The position numbers and the translations under genes are program-made. Positions 16,521 through 25,684 of a stretch of DNA of 46,745 nt are shown here, one piece after another. The notes beneath the pieces were generated by a model that was not told where the DNA came from, did no database searches, and worked only from the letters and a program-made list of their open reading frames with translations. The stretch lies in assembly GCA_938038785.1 (NCBI GenBank), contig CALHTB010000029.1, forward strand, positions 1-46,745, in the 5' to 3' direction. How positions within the stretch are numbered: the first letter of the stretch is position 1; every line of letters starts with the position of its first letter. This DNA is from an uncultured Acidimicrobiales bacterium (GTDB lineage: Bacteria > Actinomycetota > Acidimicrobiia > Acidimicrobiales > SHLQ01).

Positions 16521-17912
16521 CTAGCCCACTAGACCTTTTCGTTCTTGTACTCCCCAGGCGTGGTCGCCTCGGATGAATAGCCAGCAACCCCACATGCGCC
16601 ATACGAGCGTGGCTGGGCGCATAACGACCATTTCGAAGAGCACGAAGCCGACCATGCGTAGCCGGGATACGAAGCCTCGGTGGGTTTGGTAGACCATGTC
16701 GCTGAGCGCAAGGATTCCTGCGGTTCGGGCGATGCCGAAGGCATAGACGGCAGCGAGAATGCCAAGTTGCTGGCTGGTGATGTTGCCCGTGGCGAGACCG
16801 ATGCCGACAAGGATCAGGCCGAGCGCTTCGACAAACGGGGCGATGGCCTCGACCATCGTGAAATAGGGGACGGCGAGCATTCCGGCCGAACCATATTTTG
16901 GGTTCAGCAACATCTTGCGATGGCGGACGAGCACGTCGAGAAGCCCACGGAACCAGCGGTTCCGCTGGCGAGCGAGCGTACGCCATGAGGCTGGCGCTTC
17001 GGTCCACGCAATTGGGTTTGGGGCAAACGCCACGCGAGCAAAACGTCCGTGTTCGTAGCCGTAACGCCGGAGTCGCACCACCAGCTCCATGTCCTCGCCA
17101 ATCGATTGCCGGTTGTAGCCGTCGATGTCGAGCATGCTCTGGCGGTCGAACAGTCCGAAGGCGCCGCTGATTACCAGTGAACCACCCAATGGGTTCCAGC
17201 CGAGGCGACCGACAAGGAAGGCCCGAACGTACTCGACTGTTTGGGCACCGAGGAGCCAGCTCGTTGGGGCTGAATCGAGGTTCTTCTCATCATCGGGAAC
17301 TCGACCGTCGACCAGGCGAATCGTTCCGCCAACAGCAACCGTGTCGGGGTCCGACAGAAACGGGGCGACGAGCTGTTGTAGCGCATCGGCGCTAACGATC
17401 GTGTCGGCGTCGATCGCGCACACCAACTGGCCGGAGGCGACGTTGAGGCCCACGTTGAGGGCATCGGCCTTTCCACCGTTGTCCTTGTCGACCACGATGA
17501 GGTTGGGTTCGATACGAGATCGTTGGATCGAACGGACGTGGGACGTTTCAAGTTGGCGGCGGTAGATCGGCAGCACGTGGCTGAGAAAGAACGTCTCCTC
17601 GAGGCGCTTCATGGTCGCGTCAGAACTGCCGTCGTTGATCACGATCACTTCGATGTCGGGGTAGCGCAGTGCCAGCGTGCGAGCCACCGAGTCGGCAATC
17701 CAGATTTCCTCGTTGTAGGCCGGCATCAAGATCGAGATTCGCGGCACTAAAGGCGATGAGAGCACTCGACGCCACATCTGATGCTGGTTGCGAAGACGGT
17801 GGCGCCGCATCTCGATCACCGCCGAGATGTATAAAAACACCTCGAACATGATCGATCCGAAAACGACGATCGCCAACATCAGCGGCACATACGAGAAGAA
17901 CGTCTGGATCAC
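16521..17912 (-). CDS. Processive family 2 glycosyltransferase, membrane-bound
   Basis: Membrane polysaccharide synthase of the poly-N-acetylglucosamine/hyaluronan/cellulose type. One N-terminal membrane segment, a cytoplasmic GT-A domain, then three or four C-terminal segments. Catalytic motifs, numbered from the longer ATG 17927 form: ISILMPAYNEE, INDGSSD (D99), AIDADT (D173, D175), IGEDME (D279) and QRNRW (321-325), the full D,D,D,Q-R-x-R-W set of a processive enzyme. No PilZ domain follows. I prefer GTG 17912 because it overlaps the upstream stop as GTGA (463 residues). It is the last gene of an operon with a HEAT protein and a GGDEF/receiver-like protein. The sugar is not determinable. 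Confidence 0.92.
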   Translation of the reverse strand: MIQTFFSYVPLMLAIVVFGSIMFEVFLYISAVIEMRRHRLRNQHQMWRRVLSSPLVPRISILMPAYNEEIWIADSVARTLALRYPDIEVIVINDGSSDATMKRLEETFFLSHVLPIYRRQLETSHVRSIQRSRIEPNLIVVDKDNGGKADALNVGLNVASGQLVCAIDADTIVSADALQQLVAPFLSDPDTVAVGGTIRLVDGRVPDDEKNLDSAPTSWLLGAQTVEYVRAFLVGRLGWNPLGGSLVISGAFGLFDRQSMLDIDGYNRQSIGEDMELVVRLRRYGYEHGRFARVAFAPNPIAWTEAPASWRTLARQRNRWFRGLLDVLVRHRKMLLNPKYGSAGMLAVPYFTMVEAIAPFVEALGLILVGIGLATGNITSQQLGILAAVYAFGIARTAGILALSDMVYQTHRGFVSRLRMVGFVLFEMVVMRPATLVWRMWGCWLFIRGDHAWGVQERKGLVG

Positions 17913-18997
17913 GCCGCAGCCCCCCACTGGGTGAGCGGGTCGAGTTCGGCACTGACTTCGTGAACGTCGCGGGCTGCGACTCGCCCATCGACGACAAGCC
18001 CGTCGATCACTTGCTGGGCCATGTCGTGGGCGAACGGGTCGTCACCGGTCAACGCATCGCGAAGCACAAGGAGCCCTACGGCTCCGAGTTGAGCGAGACA
18101 GTTGCCGGCAGCTCGACGAACTTCATACGAGCGGTCCCGCAGCGCTGATCCAACACGACCAGCTAGCCACTGCGCCTGTACTCGCGCAACCGCTTCGATA
18201 GCCGCTACGCGCACAGTCGCATCCTCATCGGCGAGGAGACCGACGAAGAACCCGAGGTACTCTTCGGGGATTCCAAAGGGAGTTGCAGCGGCCACCAATC
18301 GCCGGACCTGCGGGTCCTCGGATGTGGCGTGCGGACGAATCACTGCCAACAACCGAGGATCGCCAAGATTCGCCGCTACTTCGAGCCCGGGTGCAATGAG
18401 ACCAGGCTGAAGCTTGGGTAGATGCTCGCGAACTGGTTCGACCAGCCGGCCGTCTCCACGCAACAACGCTTGCTGGGCTACAAATCGCACCGATTGATGC
18501 TTGTCGTCCAGCGCTGCGAAGAGTTCTCCGGCAAAGCGAGCGATCTTGTCAGTATCGAACGACTCGATGGTCGAGGCGCGAACGGCCGCGTTCGGATCCT
18601 GAAGGAGCTTGCCAATCATGCCGTCAGATTCAGGCAATACCTGCAGCATTCGGGCAGCGCGCACGCGTCGCGGCCAGAAACGGCTCCGGCTGAGGCGTCC
18701 GACCTTTCGCCGGGCAGTTGTGTTTCCAACAACCTCGAGAAGTCGATGCGATAGCTGGTCGTCAAAGTGCAGGGGTACATGCATTGCGATCGAGAGCAGC
18801 ACCTGCGATGGGATCGAGCGCATCTCCTCCATCAACGGTCCGAGCTGCGCGTGGTCGGCGTAGAGCGCTCGTGACAGCACTTCCATCGCCTGAGCTTCCT
18901 GGCGCTTGCGCCGGTTCTGGTAGGCGTCGACCATCGACCCCACGACAACGTAGAGAAACAGCGAAGTACAGATTGTGGCTAATGAGCCAAGGATCAT
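17909..18997 (-). CDS. Membrane-anchored HEAT-repeat protein
   Basis: 362 residues. One N-terminal hydrophobic segment (about 3-23), a basic stop (QNRRKRQ), then helical repeats of about 30 residues, for example DPNAAVRASTIESFDTDKIA, DKHQSVRFVAQQALLRGDG, DPQVRRLVAAATPFG, DEDATVRVAAIEAVARVQ and DRSYEVRRAAGNCLAQLG. These are HEAT/PBS-lyase type repeats, a protein-binding solenoid, here on the cytoplasmic face. Its start overlaps the previous stop (ATGA) and its stop overlaps the glycosyltransferase start (GTGA), so the three products should be made together. It probably scaffolds the synthase and the regulator. No enzyme motif is seen. Confidence 0.88.
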   Translation of the reverse strand: MILGSLATICTSLFLYVVVGSMVDAYQNRRKRQEAQAMEVLSRALYADHAQLGPLMEEMRSIPSQVLLSIAMHVPLHFDDQLSHRLLEVVGNTTARRKVGRLSRSRFWPRRVRAARMLQVLPESDGMIGKLLQDPNAAVRASTIESFDTDKIARFAGELFAALDDKHQSVRFVAQQALLRGDGRLVEPVREHLPKLQPGLIAPGLEVAANLGDPRLLAVIRPHATSEDPQVRRLVAAATPFGIPEEYLGFFVGLLADEDATVRVAAIEAVARVQAQWLAGRVGSALRDRSYEVRRAAGNCLAQLGAVGLLVLRDALTGDDPFAHDMAQQVIDGLVVDGRVAARDVHEVSAELDPLTQWGAAA

Positions 18998-20976
18998 TCA
19001 AGCGGCTCCACAGCCCCGCCAAGGACTTGTGCGAGCCGGTTCTGCAGAACAACTGCGGAGAACGGTTTCTGAACAACATCTGCGGCGCCGAGCTCGAAGG
19101 CTTCGCGGAGCTCGCCATCTCGGATGCGAGCGGCGGTTACCACCACCTTGGTCTTGCTCAACACTTGTTGGCGCGCCAAGGAACGCAGGACCATCAGTCC
19201 GTCGGCTCCCATTGCGTCGAGCTCGAGCAGCAACAGGCGTGGTCGAACCGCTGCGTCGACCCCGGTTAGGGCCTTCAACGCGTCTGACCCGGTGGAGACA
19301 TGCCGGCTGGTTAGATCCATGCGTTCGAGCAACTGTTGCAAGACCGTCGCAAGCGTCGGGTCAGATTCGACCAGCAAGACATCGACCTTGCCGTCTCCCC
19401 CGGTCGACCAATCTCGTGAGGCCACCGCTGGGCCGTGCTCGTCTTCGGCCTGAGCCATCAGCGATCCAGCCGACTCCATGAGCTGGCCAAGCCCCAAGCC
19501 CTCGGCTGGAAACTCGACGACGCCGGCGCGTCCGCACGTGGGGTCGATGTCGAGGTGTTCAAGGGCCAGCGCGATTCGCTTTGATGCGGCCGCTCGAGGA
19601 GCGCCCTTGAGTAACACGATAAGTCGACCATCGTCAGATTCACCGAGAAGGTCGTCGGTTCGAAATTCTGACCCAAAGCCCTCATAAAGCGCCTCCATGT
19701 CAGGGCCTGAGAGTTCGGGTTTGTCGATGAGCGCCAGTGACGCAATGCTGCTCGAACGTCCAAGCGTCGCGAGCGCTCGGTCCAGCAATACAACCGCACG
19801 GGGCCACGACGGCACCGTCTTGGCCGACGCTGCATCGAGGTCTCCGGAGCGTCGTCGGCGACCGATCAGGCCCCGTAGGTGTAGCGCCCATACGTCGGGG
19901 CTTGTGCCAGCGTCGACGATCAAGTCAGCTCCGAGGTGACGGGTGCGCTGAGCAACGCCTTCTTCGAGCCCGGCGACCACCAAGAGGGCATCACGCGTTT
20001 CCGGAGTTGATCGAGCTAGGGCGACGATCGAATCGGGGTTGGCAATGTCGGGGCCAATCACCACTGTCCGCGCAGTGCCCACAAGCGTTCGCATTGCTTC
20101 TTCTGTGTTGTTCGCAATCAAGACATCGAATCGAAACGGTACGAGCTGCGGATACAGGTCATTCGCCCCAAGAAGGACCACTCGATTTAGCCACTCTGGG
20201 TCGGGTTGTGCAATCGCGAACACCTCGTCGGAAAGCTGTTTGGCCGGTGTGGTGTGTGGCACGACAAGATCGGCCTCATCAGCGATCTCCGCGAGGTGTT
20301 CGCGTCGCACATCAATGTCGTGCACGATGACACGACGGGTTGACGCAGATCGGCGACCAACCGCCGTGAGAAGACCTGCGGTATCTCGAAGGTTGGTCGG
20401 TGAATAGACAACAAGTGCGTTGGCCTTCTCCGGTGCGCTCATGAAGGTTGGCGAGTGGGTGGTGAGCGCACCGCGTTGTTGGAGGTGCCACATGAGCGCA
20501 TCGATGTGGGCATCGATAGGGCTTACGACGTGAACGTGAAGAGCTTCTCGAGGAGCGTCACGCCAGTCGTCGCCAGCAACTCGAAGCACCCGGCGGAGCT
20601 CTTCGACCCGCGAGGCAAGGGCCGAGGCCGACCGATTTGAGAGTTGGGGATCTGCGAAGGCTTCGGCAAGCTCGCGAGTCAACCGACCAGCAACAACGAG
20701 GTCCAAAGAAAAGAGCCACTGGGTCAGCAGTTCGCACTCGCGCACGCACGCGGCGGTTTCCTCAGGTTGTAGGGGGCGCCCGAGGAGAGCCACGACTCCA
20801 CGCTCAACTACCGCCATTCGTTGTTCGATTCGGTCACCAATGCGCCGCCAGACTGCATTTGGTTGACTGAGCCATGGCTTGGACTGGGCTTCAGATTTCG
20901 TCGTTGCCACGGCTTTCATTCGGTCCGCTGGACGAAGCCCATGAGTCATTCGGCGCAGTTGGGCCATAGGACCCAT
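18994..20976 (-). CDS. Multi-domain signalling protein with degenerate GGDEF and pseudo-receiver
   Basis: 660 residues, soluble. A helical N-terminal domain (about 40-135), two Rossmann-like blocks (about 145-255 and 264-372) that look like decayed receivers, a GGDEF-like domain (about 392-515) in which the catalytic GGDEF reads GESDD, and a C-terminal receiver (531-655). In this receiver the phosphoacceptor Asp is Glu (E585, in LLLLELDAMGADG) and the acidic pair is E537-S538, while T614 and K637 are kept. Such Glu substitution often mimics phosphorylation. The protein seems to be a non-enzymatic regulator. It is the first gene of the HEAT-glycosyltransferase operon. The start is ATG 20976; ATG 20967 is an alternative. 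Confidence 0.85.
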   Translation of the reverse strand: MGPMAQLRRMTHGLRPADRMKAVATTKSEAQSKPWLSQPNAVWRRIGDRIEQRMAVVERGVVALLGRPLQPEETAACVRECELLTQWLFSLDLVVAGRLTRELAEAFADPQLSNRSASALASRVEELRRVLRVAGDDWRDAPREALHVHVVSPIDAHIDALMWHLQQRGALTTHSPTFMSAPEKANALVVYSPTNLRDTAGLLTAVGRRSASTRRVIVHDIDVRREHLAEIADEADLVVPHTTPAKQLSDEVFAIAQPDPEWLNRVVLLGANDLYPQLVPFRFDVLIANNTEEAMRTLVGTARTVVIGPDIANPDSIVALARSTPETRDALLVVAGLEEGVAQRTRHLGADLIVDAGTSPDVWALHLRGLIGRRRRSGDLDAASAKTVPSWPRAVVLLDRALATLGRSSSIASLALIDKPELSGPDMEALYEGFGSEFRTDDLLGESDDGRLIVLLKGAPRAAASKRIALALEHLDIDPTCGRAGVVEFPAEGLGLGQLMESAGSLMAQAEDEHGPAVASRDWSTGGDGKVDVLLVESDPTLATVLQQLLERMDLTSRHVSTGSDALKALTGVDAAVRPRLLLLELDAMGADGLMVLRSLARQQVLSKTKVVVTAARIRDGELREAFELGAADVVQKPFSAVVLQNRLAQVLGGAVEPLE

Positions 20977-21035
20977 GCCACCGTCACGCTCAGTGAGGCT
21001 GGAATCATCGCAGACATCGCCGGGTTGCTGTCGGA

Positions 21036-21227
21036 GTGAAGGACTTCCTGCTCGACCTAGCGCTACCGCGATCTGACCGGATTGTGGCAGTGCAGTGGGC
21101 CGTCATGGCGGTGTTCTGGACGGTAACGATCGTGGTAACCAGACGCTGGTCACGCGACGTTCGGCTGTTCATCTATGGCATTGCAATGATGAACCTCGCG
21201 TGGTTCGCGTTTCGAACCGTGCACTAA
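21036..21227 (+). CDS. Small two-span membrane protein
   Basis: 63 residues from GTG 21036. Two hydrophobic segments, about residues 17-35 and 43-59, are separated by a basic loop (TRRWSRDVR), which predicts a hairpin with both ends on one side. Not recognised. It stands 59 bases from the divergent signalling gene and 38 bases before a lipoprotein gene on the same strand, so it may share a transcript with either the lipoprotein or nothing else. Confidence 0.6.
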   Translation: MKDFLLDLALPRSDRIVAVQWAVMAVFWTVTIVVTRRWSRDVRLFIYGIAMMNLAWFAFRTVH

Positions 21228-21237
21228 TTACTCAGCA

Positions 21238-21256
21238 TTCGGCGAAATCTGCCGAA
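21238..21256. repeat. Short inverted repeat before the lipoprotein gene
   Basis: TTCGGC and GCCGAA pair across a 7-base spacer, ending 9 bases before the ATG at 21266. It could be an operator, or a hairpin masking the start. It leaves no ribosome-binding site upstream of the ATG that I can recognise. Confidence 0.35.
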
Positions 21257-21265
21257 CCAGTCACT

Positions 21266-22294
21266 ATGCGTAGCTGGCTTCCCGTGCTCCTCATTGCCCT
21301 TGTGGCATCTGCGTGCACCGCCGAGCCAACCTCCGAGGAGGCCCGCGATCTCATCTTCACCGCCGAGACCCCTCAGCCGACCACCGTTCCACTCGCTGAC
21401 CCGGTCGATGAGATCGAAGATGCCTCCACCGCAGGTGACCCACCGGTTCAGCTTGCGTTCACCGAGTGGACCGTCGACGAACTGATTAATGCTCTCGAGC
21501 GCTCACTCGACGGCCCTGTCACGGTGACCTTCACAGGCCAAGGCAACGAAGTCCTCGAAATCGACGACGCTCAATGGAGAGTTACAAGTAGCGAGAGCGA
21601 CGGCAGTGCGTTCATCACACGGGGTTTCGGTGACGACGAATGGGTGACATTCGAGCACGTCGGCCTTGGCATCCGTTCGATGCAGGCATTCAGCGCTGGA
21701 ACTGAAGGTCAAGATATCGACCAGCTGCTACGCGATGACAGCGACACCAGCACGCCGGTACAACGTTTTCGTCTCGATCGTTTCGTACTCGACGAAGCTG
21801 CTGATCTTGAATCGACTTGGGTCGAACACGCTCGCCAAGACCGCTCGTTCTTCACTCCGAGCGTCCTCTACCCAAGCTTTGTAGAAGAACTGATCGCCGA
21901 CGTGACTACGGCGGTGGCAGCGGCCGACACCGACGGAGTTCTCGAAACCGAGTCGACCGAAAACGCCTTCTCGGCCGACATTCCCAATACCGAATTTGTT
22001 GAGGTATCGGTATCGGGAGACGAGATCGTGCTGTCCTCGCAGGGCGGCTGGAGCCTCACCGTTTCTCCCGGAGTCGAAGACTCGAGCCTGTTGGGTGCCC
22101 CTGACCCCCGCGATCTGCTGGACCGCGAGCTCCTACTGACCGCCACCTCGATCCCCGAGAACTGCATCGCAACGCAGATGAACGCCAACACGCTCGTCGA
22201 CGACGGGCTGGTGACCTGTATCGAACCCACGCTTCTGAACGCGCTTGTTGATGCGATCCCAGAGGGCGACGACGAACTCGACGACGTCGAATAG
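21266..22294 (+). CDS. Secreted lipoprotein, unknown function
   Basis: 342 residues. MRSWLPVLLIALVASAC is a lipoprotein signal with a lipobox (VASAC) and the lipidated Cys at position 17. An acidic, Thr/Pro-rich linker follows to about residue 60, then a mixed alpha/beta domain rich in Asp and Glu. No family recognised. It is convergent with trpA, with only 3 bases between the stops and no room for a terminator hairpin. The start is ATG 21266 because the signal peptide begins there; the frame is open further upstream through the small membrane protein. Confidence 0.82.
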   Translation: MRSWLPVLLIALVASACTAEPTSEEARDLIFTAETPQPTTVPLADPVDEIEDASTAGDPPVQLAFTEWTVDELINALERSLDGPVTVTFTGQGNEVLEIDDAQWRVTSSESDGSAFITRGFGDDEWVTFEHVGLGIRSMQAFSAGTEGQDIDQLLRDDSDTSTPVQRFRLDRFVLDEAADLESTWVEHARQDRSFFTPSVLYPSFVEELIADVTTAVAAADTDGVLETESTENAFSADIPNTEFVEVSVSGDEIVLSSQGGWSLTVSPGVEDSSLLGAPDPRDLLDRELLLTATSIPENCIATQMNANTLVDDGLVTCIEPTLLNALVDAIPEGDDELDDVE

Positions 22295-22297
22295 CTC

Positions 22298-23083
22298 TTA
22301 TCCGGCGTCGAGTGCCGCTCGAAACTCCGAGACCAGTTCGCCAACCCCGTCGGGCCCTGCTCCTGAGAGCATTCGGTTAACGATCGCGGACCCCACGACA
22401 ACACCGTCGGACACAGTGCTTACCTCGACGGCTTGTGCGGGGGTGCCAACACCAACCCCGATCAACACCGGCTTGTCGGTGACCTTCTTCAAGCGTCCTG
22501 CGATGTCCATCGCTGATGCGGCGAGCGAGTCACGGACACCTGTAATGCCGAGCAGGCCAATGCCGTACACGAACCCGCGTGACCGTTCACAGATGAGCGG
22601 CAGCCGCTCGTCGGGCGCGGTCGGAGCCGCAAGCAAGATCGTCTCGACGCCTGCTTCGTCGGCTGCTTCGGTCCAGGAACCGGTCTCTTCGAGGGGAAGG
22701 TCGGGCAAGATGCACCCCGAGATGCCCGCTTCGGCTAGGTCGGTTGCGAATCGTTTGTCTCCGGCCCTAAACGCAATGTTGTAGTAGGTCATGACCGCAA
22801 GCGGTACTTCGATGTCCGATTCGCGAATGGCCGACAGAATGCTCTGCGGTGTGGCTCCCGACGCCAACGCCTTGTCGTTTGCTTCCTGGATGGTTGGGCC
22901 GTCCATCACCGGGTCCGAGAACGGAATGCCGATCTCAATACCGTCAGCACCCGCATCCGCTACTGCATGGAGCGTTTCGATCCAGTCGTCGCCAAGACCA
23001 CCGGTGATGTAGGGGACGAGAATCTTCCCGCCTGACTCGCGTCGAGCCCGCAGACTCGCTTCAAACTTGCCAATTTCGCTCAC
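22298..23083 (-). CDS. trpA: Tryptophan synthase alpha chain
   Basis: Cleaves indole-3-glycerol phosphate to indole, which channels to Trp[10 protein letters not shown], the catalytic Glu in [17 protein letters not shown], the catalytic Asp in ILPDLPLEE, and [13 protein letters not shown] (phosphate loop) are present; 261 residues is normal. The start is GTG 23083, overlapping the trpB stop as GTGA. A longer in-frame extension would overlap trpB by over 120 bases and is not conserved. Last gene of the trp operon. Confidence 0.97.
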   Translation of the reverse strand: MSEIGKFEASLRARRESGGKILVPYITGGLGDDWIETLHAVADAGADGIEIGIPFSDPVMDGPTIQEANDKALASGATPQSILSAIRESDIEVPLAVMTYYNIAFRAGDKRFATDLAEAGISGCILPDLPLEETGSWTEAADEAGVETILLAAPTAPDERLPLICERSRGFVYGIGLLGITGVRDSLAASAMDIAGRLKKVTDKPVLIGVGVGTPAQAVEVSTVSDGVVVGSAIVNRMLSGAGPDGVGELVSEFRAALDAG

Positions 23084-24246
23084 TTGCCCAATACATCCAT
23101 CATTTGTCGTACGTCTTTGTCGCCGCGTCCGCTGAGGTTCATCAGGACTGTCTTTCCGGCGAGTTCGTCGCGTGCTCGCGACATCCATGCCAACGCATGG
23201 GCGCATTCGAGTGCCGGAATGATCCCTTCGGTGCGAGAGAGGAGCTGGAATGCCTCGACGACCTCGTCGTCGGTCACCGATTCGTACCGAGCCCGACCAA
23301 TGTCAGCGAGATGAGCATGCTCGGGGCCTACGCCTGGGTAGTCGAGTCCCGCTGAAATGGACTCGGCTTCGAGAACCTGGCCGACTTCATCTTGCATCAG
23401 GTACGACTTCGAGCCGTGCACAACACCAGGAACCTTGCGGCCCACGGCAGCGCCACCAGCGGGCTCGACGCCGACGAGTTCGGCGTCGGTGTCGACGAAG
23501 CCGGAGAAGATGCCAATGGCGTTCGAACCACCACCAACGCATGCGGTGATGACATCGGGAACACCTCCGTCGAGCAATCGTTGGCATTGTTCGCGAGCCT
23601 CGATACCGATGACCTCGTGGAACGTGCGCACCATCCATGGGTACGGATGGGGCCCCATGGCTGAACCGAGGCAGTAGTAGCTGTCCTCGACGGTTGCCAC
23701 CCATTCGCGCATGGCTTCGTTCACGGCGTCCTTGAGCGTGCGTGAACCGCTCATCGCCGGCACGACTTCCGAGCCCAGAAGCTTCATACGGAAAACGTTG
23801 AGCTCTTGGCGTTCGATATCGACCTCACCCATGTACACCCGGCACTCCATACCCATGAGTGCAGCCGCTGTAGCGGTGGCGACACCATGTTGGCCTGCGC
23901 CGGTCTCGGCTATGAGTCGGGTCTTACCCATGCGCTTGGCGAGCAAGGCCTGTCCAAGAACGTTGTTGATCTTATGCGAGCCGGTGTGGTTGAGATCTTC
24001 GCGCTTCAACAACACCCGATAGCCGAGCTCTTCACCGAGCCGATGGCATTCGGTAACCGGGGATGGTCGACCGGCGTAGTCGGCGAGCAACGATGACAAC
24101 TCGTTGCGGAACTCTGGGTCGCCCCAAGCCGAGCGAAAGGCCTTCTCGAGTTCCTGACACGCTGGGACAAGGGTCTCGGGAATGAACCGACCACCGAACT
24201 CACCAAATCGTCCGTCAGCTCCCGGATCACCCATAAGCGTTGACAT
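23080..24246 (-). CDS. trpB: Tryptophan synthase beta chain
   Basis: PLP enzyme that joins indole and serine. The PLP lysine is in [10 protein letters not shown], the phosphate loop is [10 protein letters not shown], and the catalytic Glu lies in the region LVGVEPAGG. 388 residues and the [13 protein letters not shown] start mark it as the ordinary TrpB1 form that pairs with TrpA. Begins 2 bases after the trpF stop and overlaps trpA by 4. Confidence 0.98.
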   Translation of the reverse strand: MSTLMGDPGADGRFGEFGGRFIPETLVPACQELEKAFRSAWGDPEFRNELSSLLADYAGRPSPVTECHRLGEELGYRVLLKREDLNHTGSHKINNVLGQALLAKRMGKTRLIAETGAGQHGVATATAAALMGMECRVYMGEVDIERQELNVFRMKLLGSEVVPAMSGSRTLKDAVNEAMREWVATVEDSYYCLGSAMGPHPYPWMVRTFHEVIGIEAREQCQRLLDGGVPDVITACVGGGSNAIGIFSGFVDTDAELVGVEPAGGAAVGRKVPGVVHGSKSYLMQDEVGQVLEAESISAGLDYPGVGPEHAHLADIGRARYESVTDDEVVEAFQLLSRTEGIIPALECAHALAWMSRARDELAGKTVLMNLSGRGDKDVRQMMDVLGK

Positions 24247-24248
24247 AA

Positions 24249-24875
24249 CTACTCCACTTCCTCGGTTGGCACGATTGCCTTTGCATTATCAATGAATCGC
24301 CTCAAGAGTGACGGATCCTTCCGGCCGGGCTCTCGCTCGACGCCAGATGCCACATCAACACCCCACGGCCGCACCGTGGCAATCGCCTCAGCCACATTGT
24401 CGGGGTTGAGACCGCCAGCAAGCAAAATGTGCTTGTCGTCTGGTAGCGATTCGGCCAGCGACCAGTCGAACACCTCACCGCTGCCCGGGGTCTGTGCGTC
24501 GACCAAGATAATCGGCACCGAGAACTCGCTCGCCCGCCGAGCCTGATCGGTGCCAGCAGCGACCGCCTTGATGACCGTGGGCACCCGCTCGGCAACCCAG
24601 GCAACTTCATCGGGGCTTTCGTTTCCATGGAGTTGGGCGGCGCGAAGGCCGGTGGTGTGCACAATGTCCACCACTCGCTCTTTCGCCTCGTTACGAAAGA
24701 CTCCGACGGTCATCGTCTCGGGCGGGATTCGTGCGGCAATGTCGCGGGCACGTCCGGGGGCGATTTGGCGCGTGGACCCCGGGGCGAAGATGAACCCGAG
24801 CGCGTCTGCGCCCAAGGCGACTGCCAACAGCGCGTCGTCGACGTCGGTGGTGCCGCAAATCTTCACCCAGGTCAT
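24249..24875 (-). CDS. trpF: Phosphoribosylanthranilate isomerase
   Basis: Third step of the tryptophan branch, a TIM barrel of 208 residues. The catalytic Cys is in VKICGTT and the catalytic Asp in [21 protein letters not shown] and GVDVASGVE bind the phosphate and close the barrel. Many actinobacteria lack TrpF and use PriA for both this step and the HisA step. A dedicated gene here implies that a conventional hisA exists elsewhere. Overlaps trpC by 4 bases (ATGA). Confidence 0.96.
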   Translation of the reverse strand: MTWVKICGTTDVDDALLAVALGADALGFIFAPGSTRQIAPGRARDIAARIPPETMTVGVFRNEAKERVVDIVHTTGLRAAQLHGNESPDEVAWVAERVPTVIKAVAAGTDQARRASEFSVPIILVDAQTPGSGEVFDWSLAESLPDDKHILLAGGLNPDNVAEAIATVRPWGVDVASGVEREPGRKDPSLLRRFIDNAKAIVPTEEVE

Positions 24876-25684
24876 GCCGACTCCTCTGTAGCGCCGACGG
24901 AGGCTGCGTCGATGAGGGCGCGCACGCCGTCGCGTGGGCCGGTGTGTTTGACCAGTGACTCACCAACCAGCACGGCGTCGAAACTCGCCGCCACAAGTGC
25001 AGGTATGTCTGCAGGTCCGGTGATTCCCGACTCGGCTACGCGCACGACGTTCTCGGGGAGCGAGGCGGCAACACGAGCAGCACGGGCCGTGTCGACATCG
25101 AAGGTCATGAGATCGCGCTGGTTCACGCCAACAAGTTTCGCGCCCGACAGTGCCATGGCGCGTTCAGCCTCGGCTTCGTCGTGCACCTCGATGAGTGCGT
25201 CAAGCCCAACTTCGGTAGCGAGGACATGAAAGTCGGCAAGCTCGACATCATCGAGCGCGGCAACGATGAGCAACACGCAGTCAGCACCCATCAGCCGAGC
25301 ATCGACCACGTCGTTGGCGGCAACCGTGAAGTCCTTGCGGAGTATCGGTATGTCGACCGCAGCACGTACCGCTTGTAGGTCGGCCACCGACCCGCCGAAG
25401 TACTGCTCGTCGGTGAGCACCGAACAACACGCTGCTCCCCCAGCGGCGTACGCCGAGCTCAGCTCGACCGGGTTGAGGTCGAGGTTGAGATCACCCTTGG
25501 ACGGGGACCGACGCTTTACCTCAGCAATCACGCCGAGCCCCGGAGCGGTGCGGAGCGCCTCGGCAAACCCTCGGGCTGCCGGCATGCTCGCTGCTTCCTC
25601 GACGAGAGCATCGAGCGACCGCGTGTCGGCCGCAGCGGTCTCACGATGTGAGGCCAGAATGCTGTCGAGGTACATGGTCGACAC
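24872..25684 (-). CDS. trpC: Indole-3-glycerol phosphate synthase
   Basis: Closes the indole ring from carboxyphenylamino-deoxyribulose phosphate. Catalytic Lys in VIAEVKRRSPSKG and in ILRKDFTV, Glu in ALIEVHDEAE, and SGI in VAESGITGP are all present in a 270-residue TIM barrel. The start is GTG 25684, which shares one base with the preceding TAG; ATG 25675 is a close alternative. Separate from trpF, unlike the fused enterobacterial enzyme. Confidence 0.97.
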   Translation of the reverse strand: MSTMYLDSILASHRETAAADTRSLDALVEEAASMPAARGFAEALRTAPGLGVIAEVKRRSPSKGDLNLDLNPVELSSAYAAGGAACCSVLTDEQYFGGSVADLQAVRAAVDIPILRKDFTVAANDVVDARLMGADCVLLIVAALDDVELADFHVLATEVGLDALIEVHDEAEAERAMALSGAKLVGVNQRDLMTFDVDTARAARVAASLPENVVRVAESGITGPADIPALVAASFDAVLVGESLVKHTGPRDGVRALIDAASVGATEESA

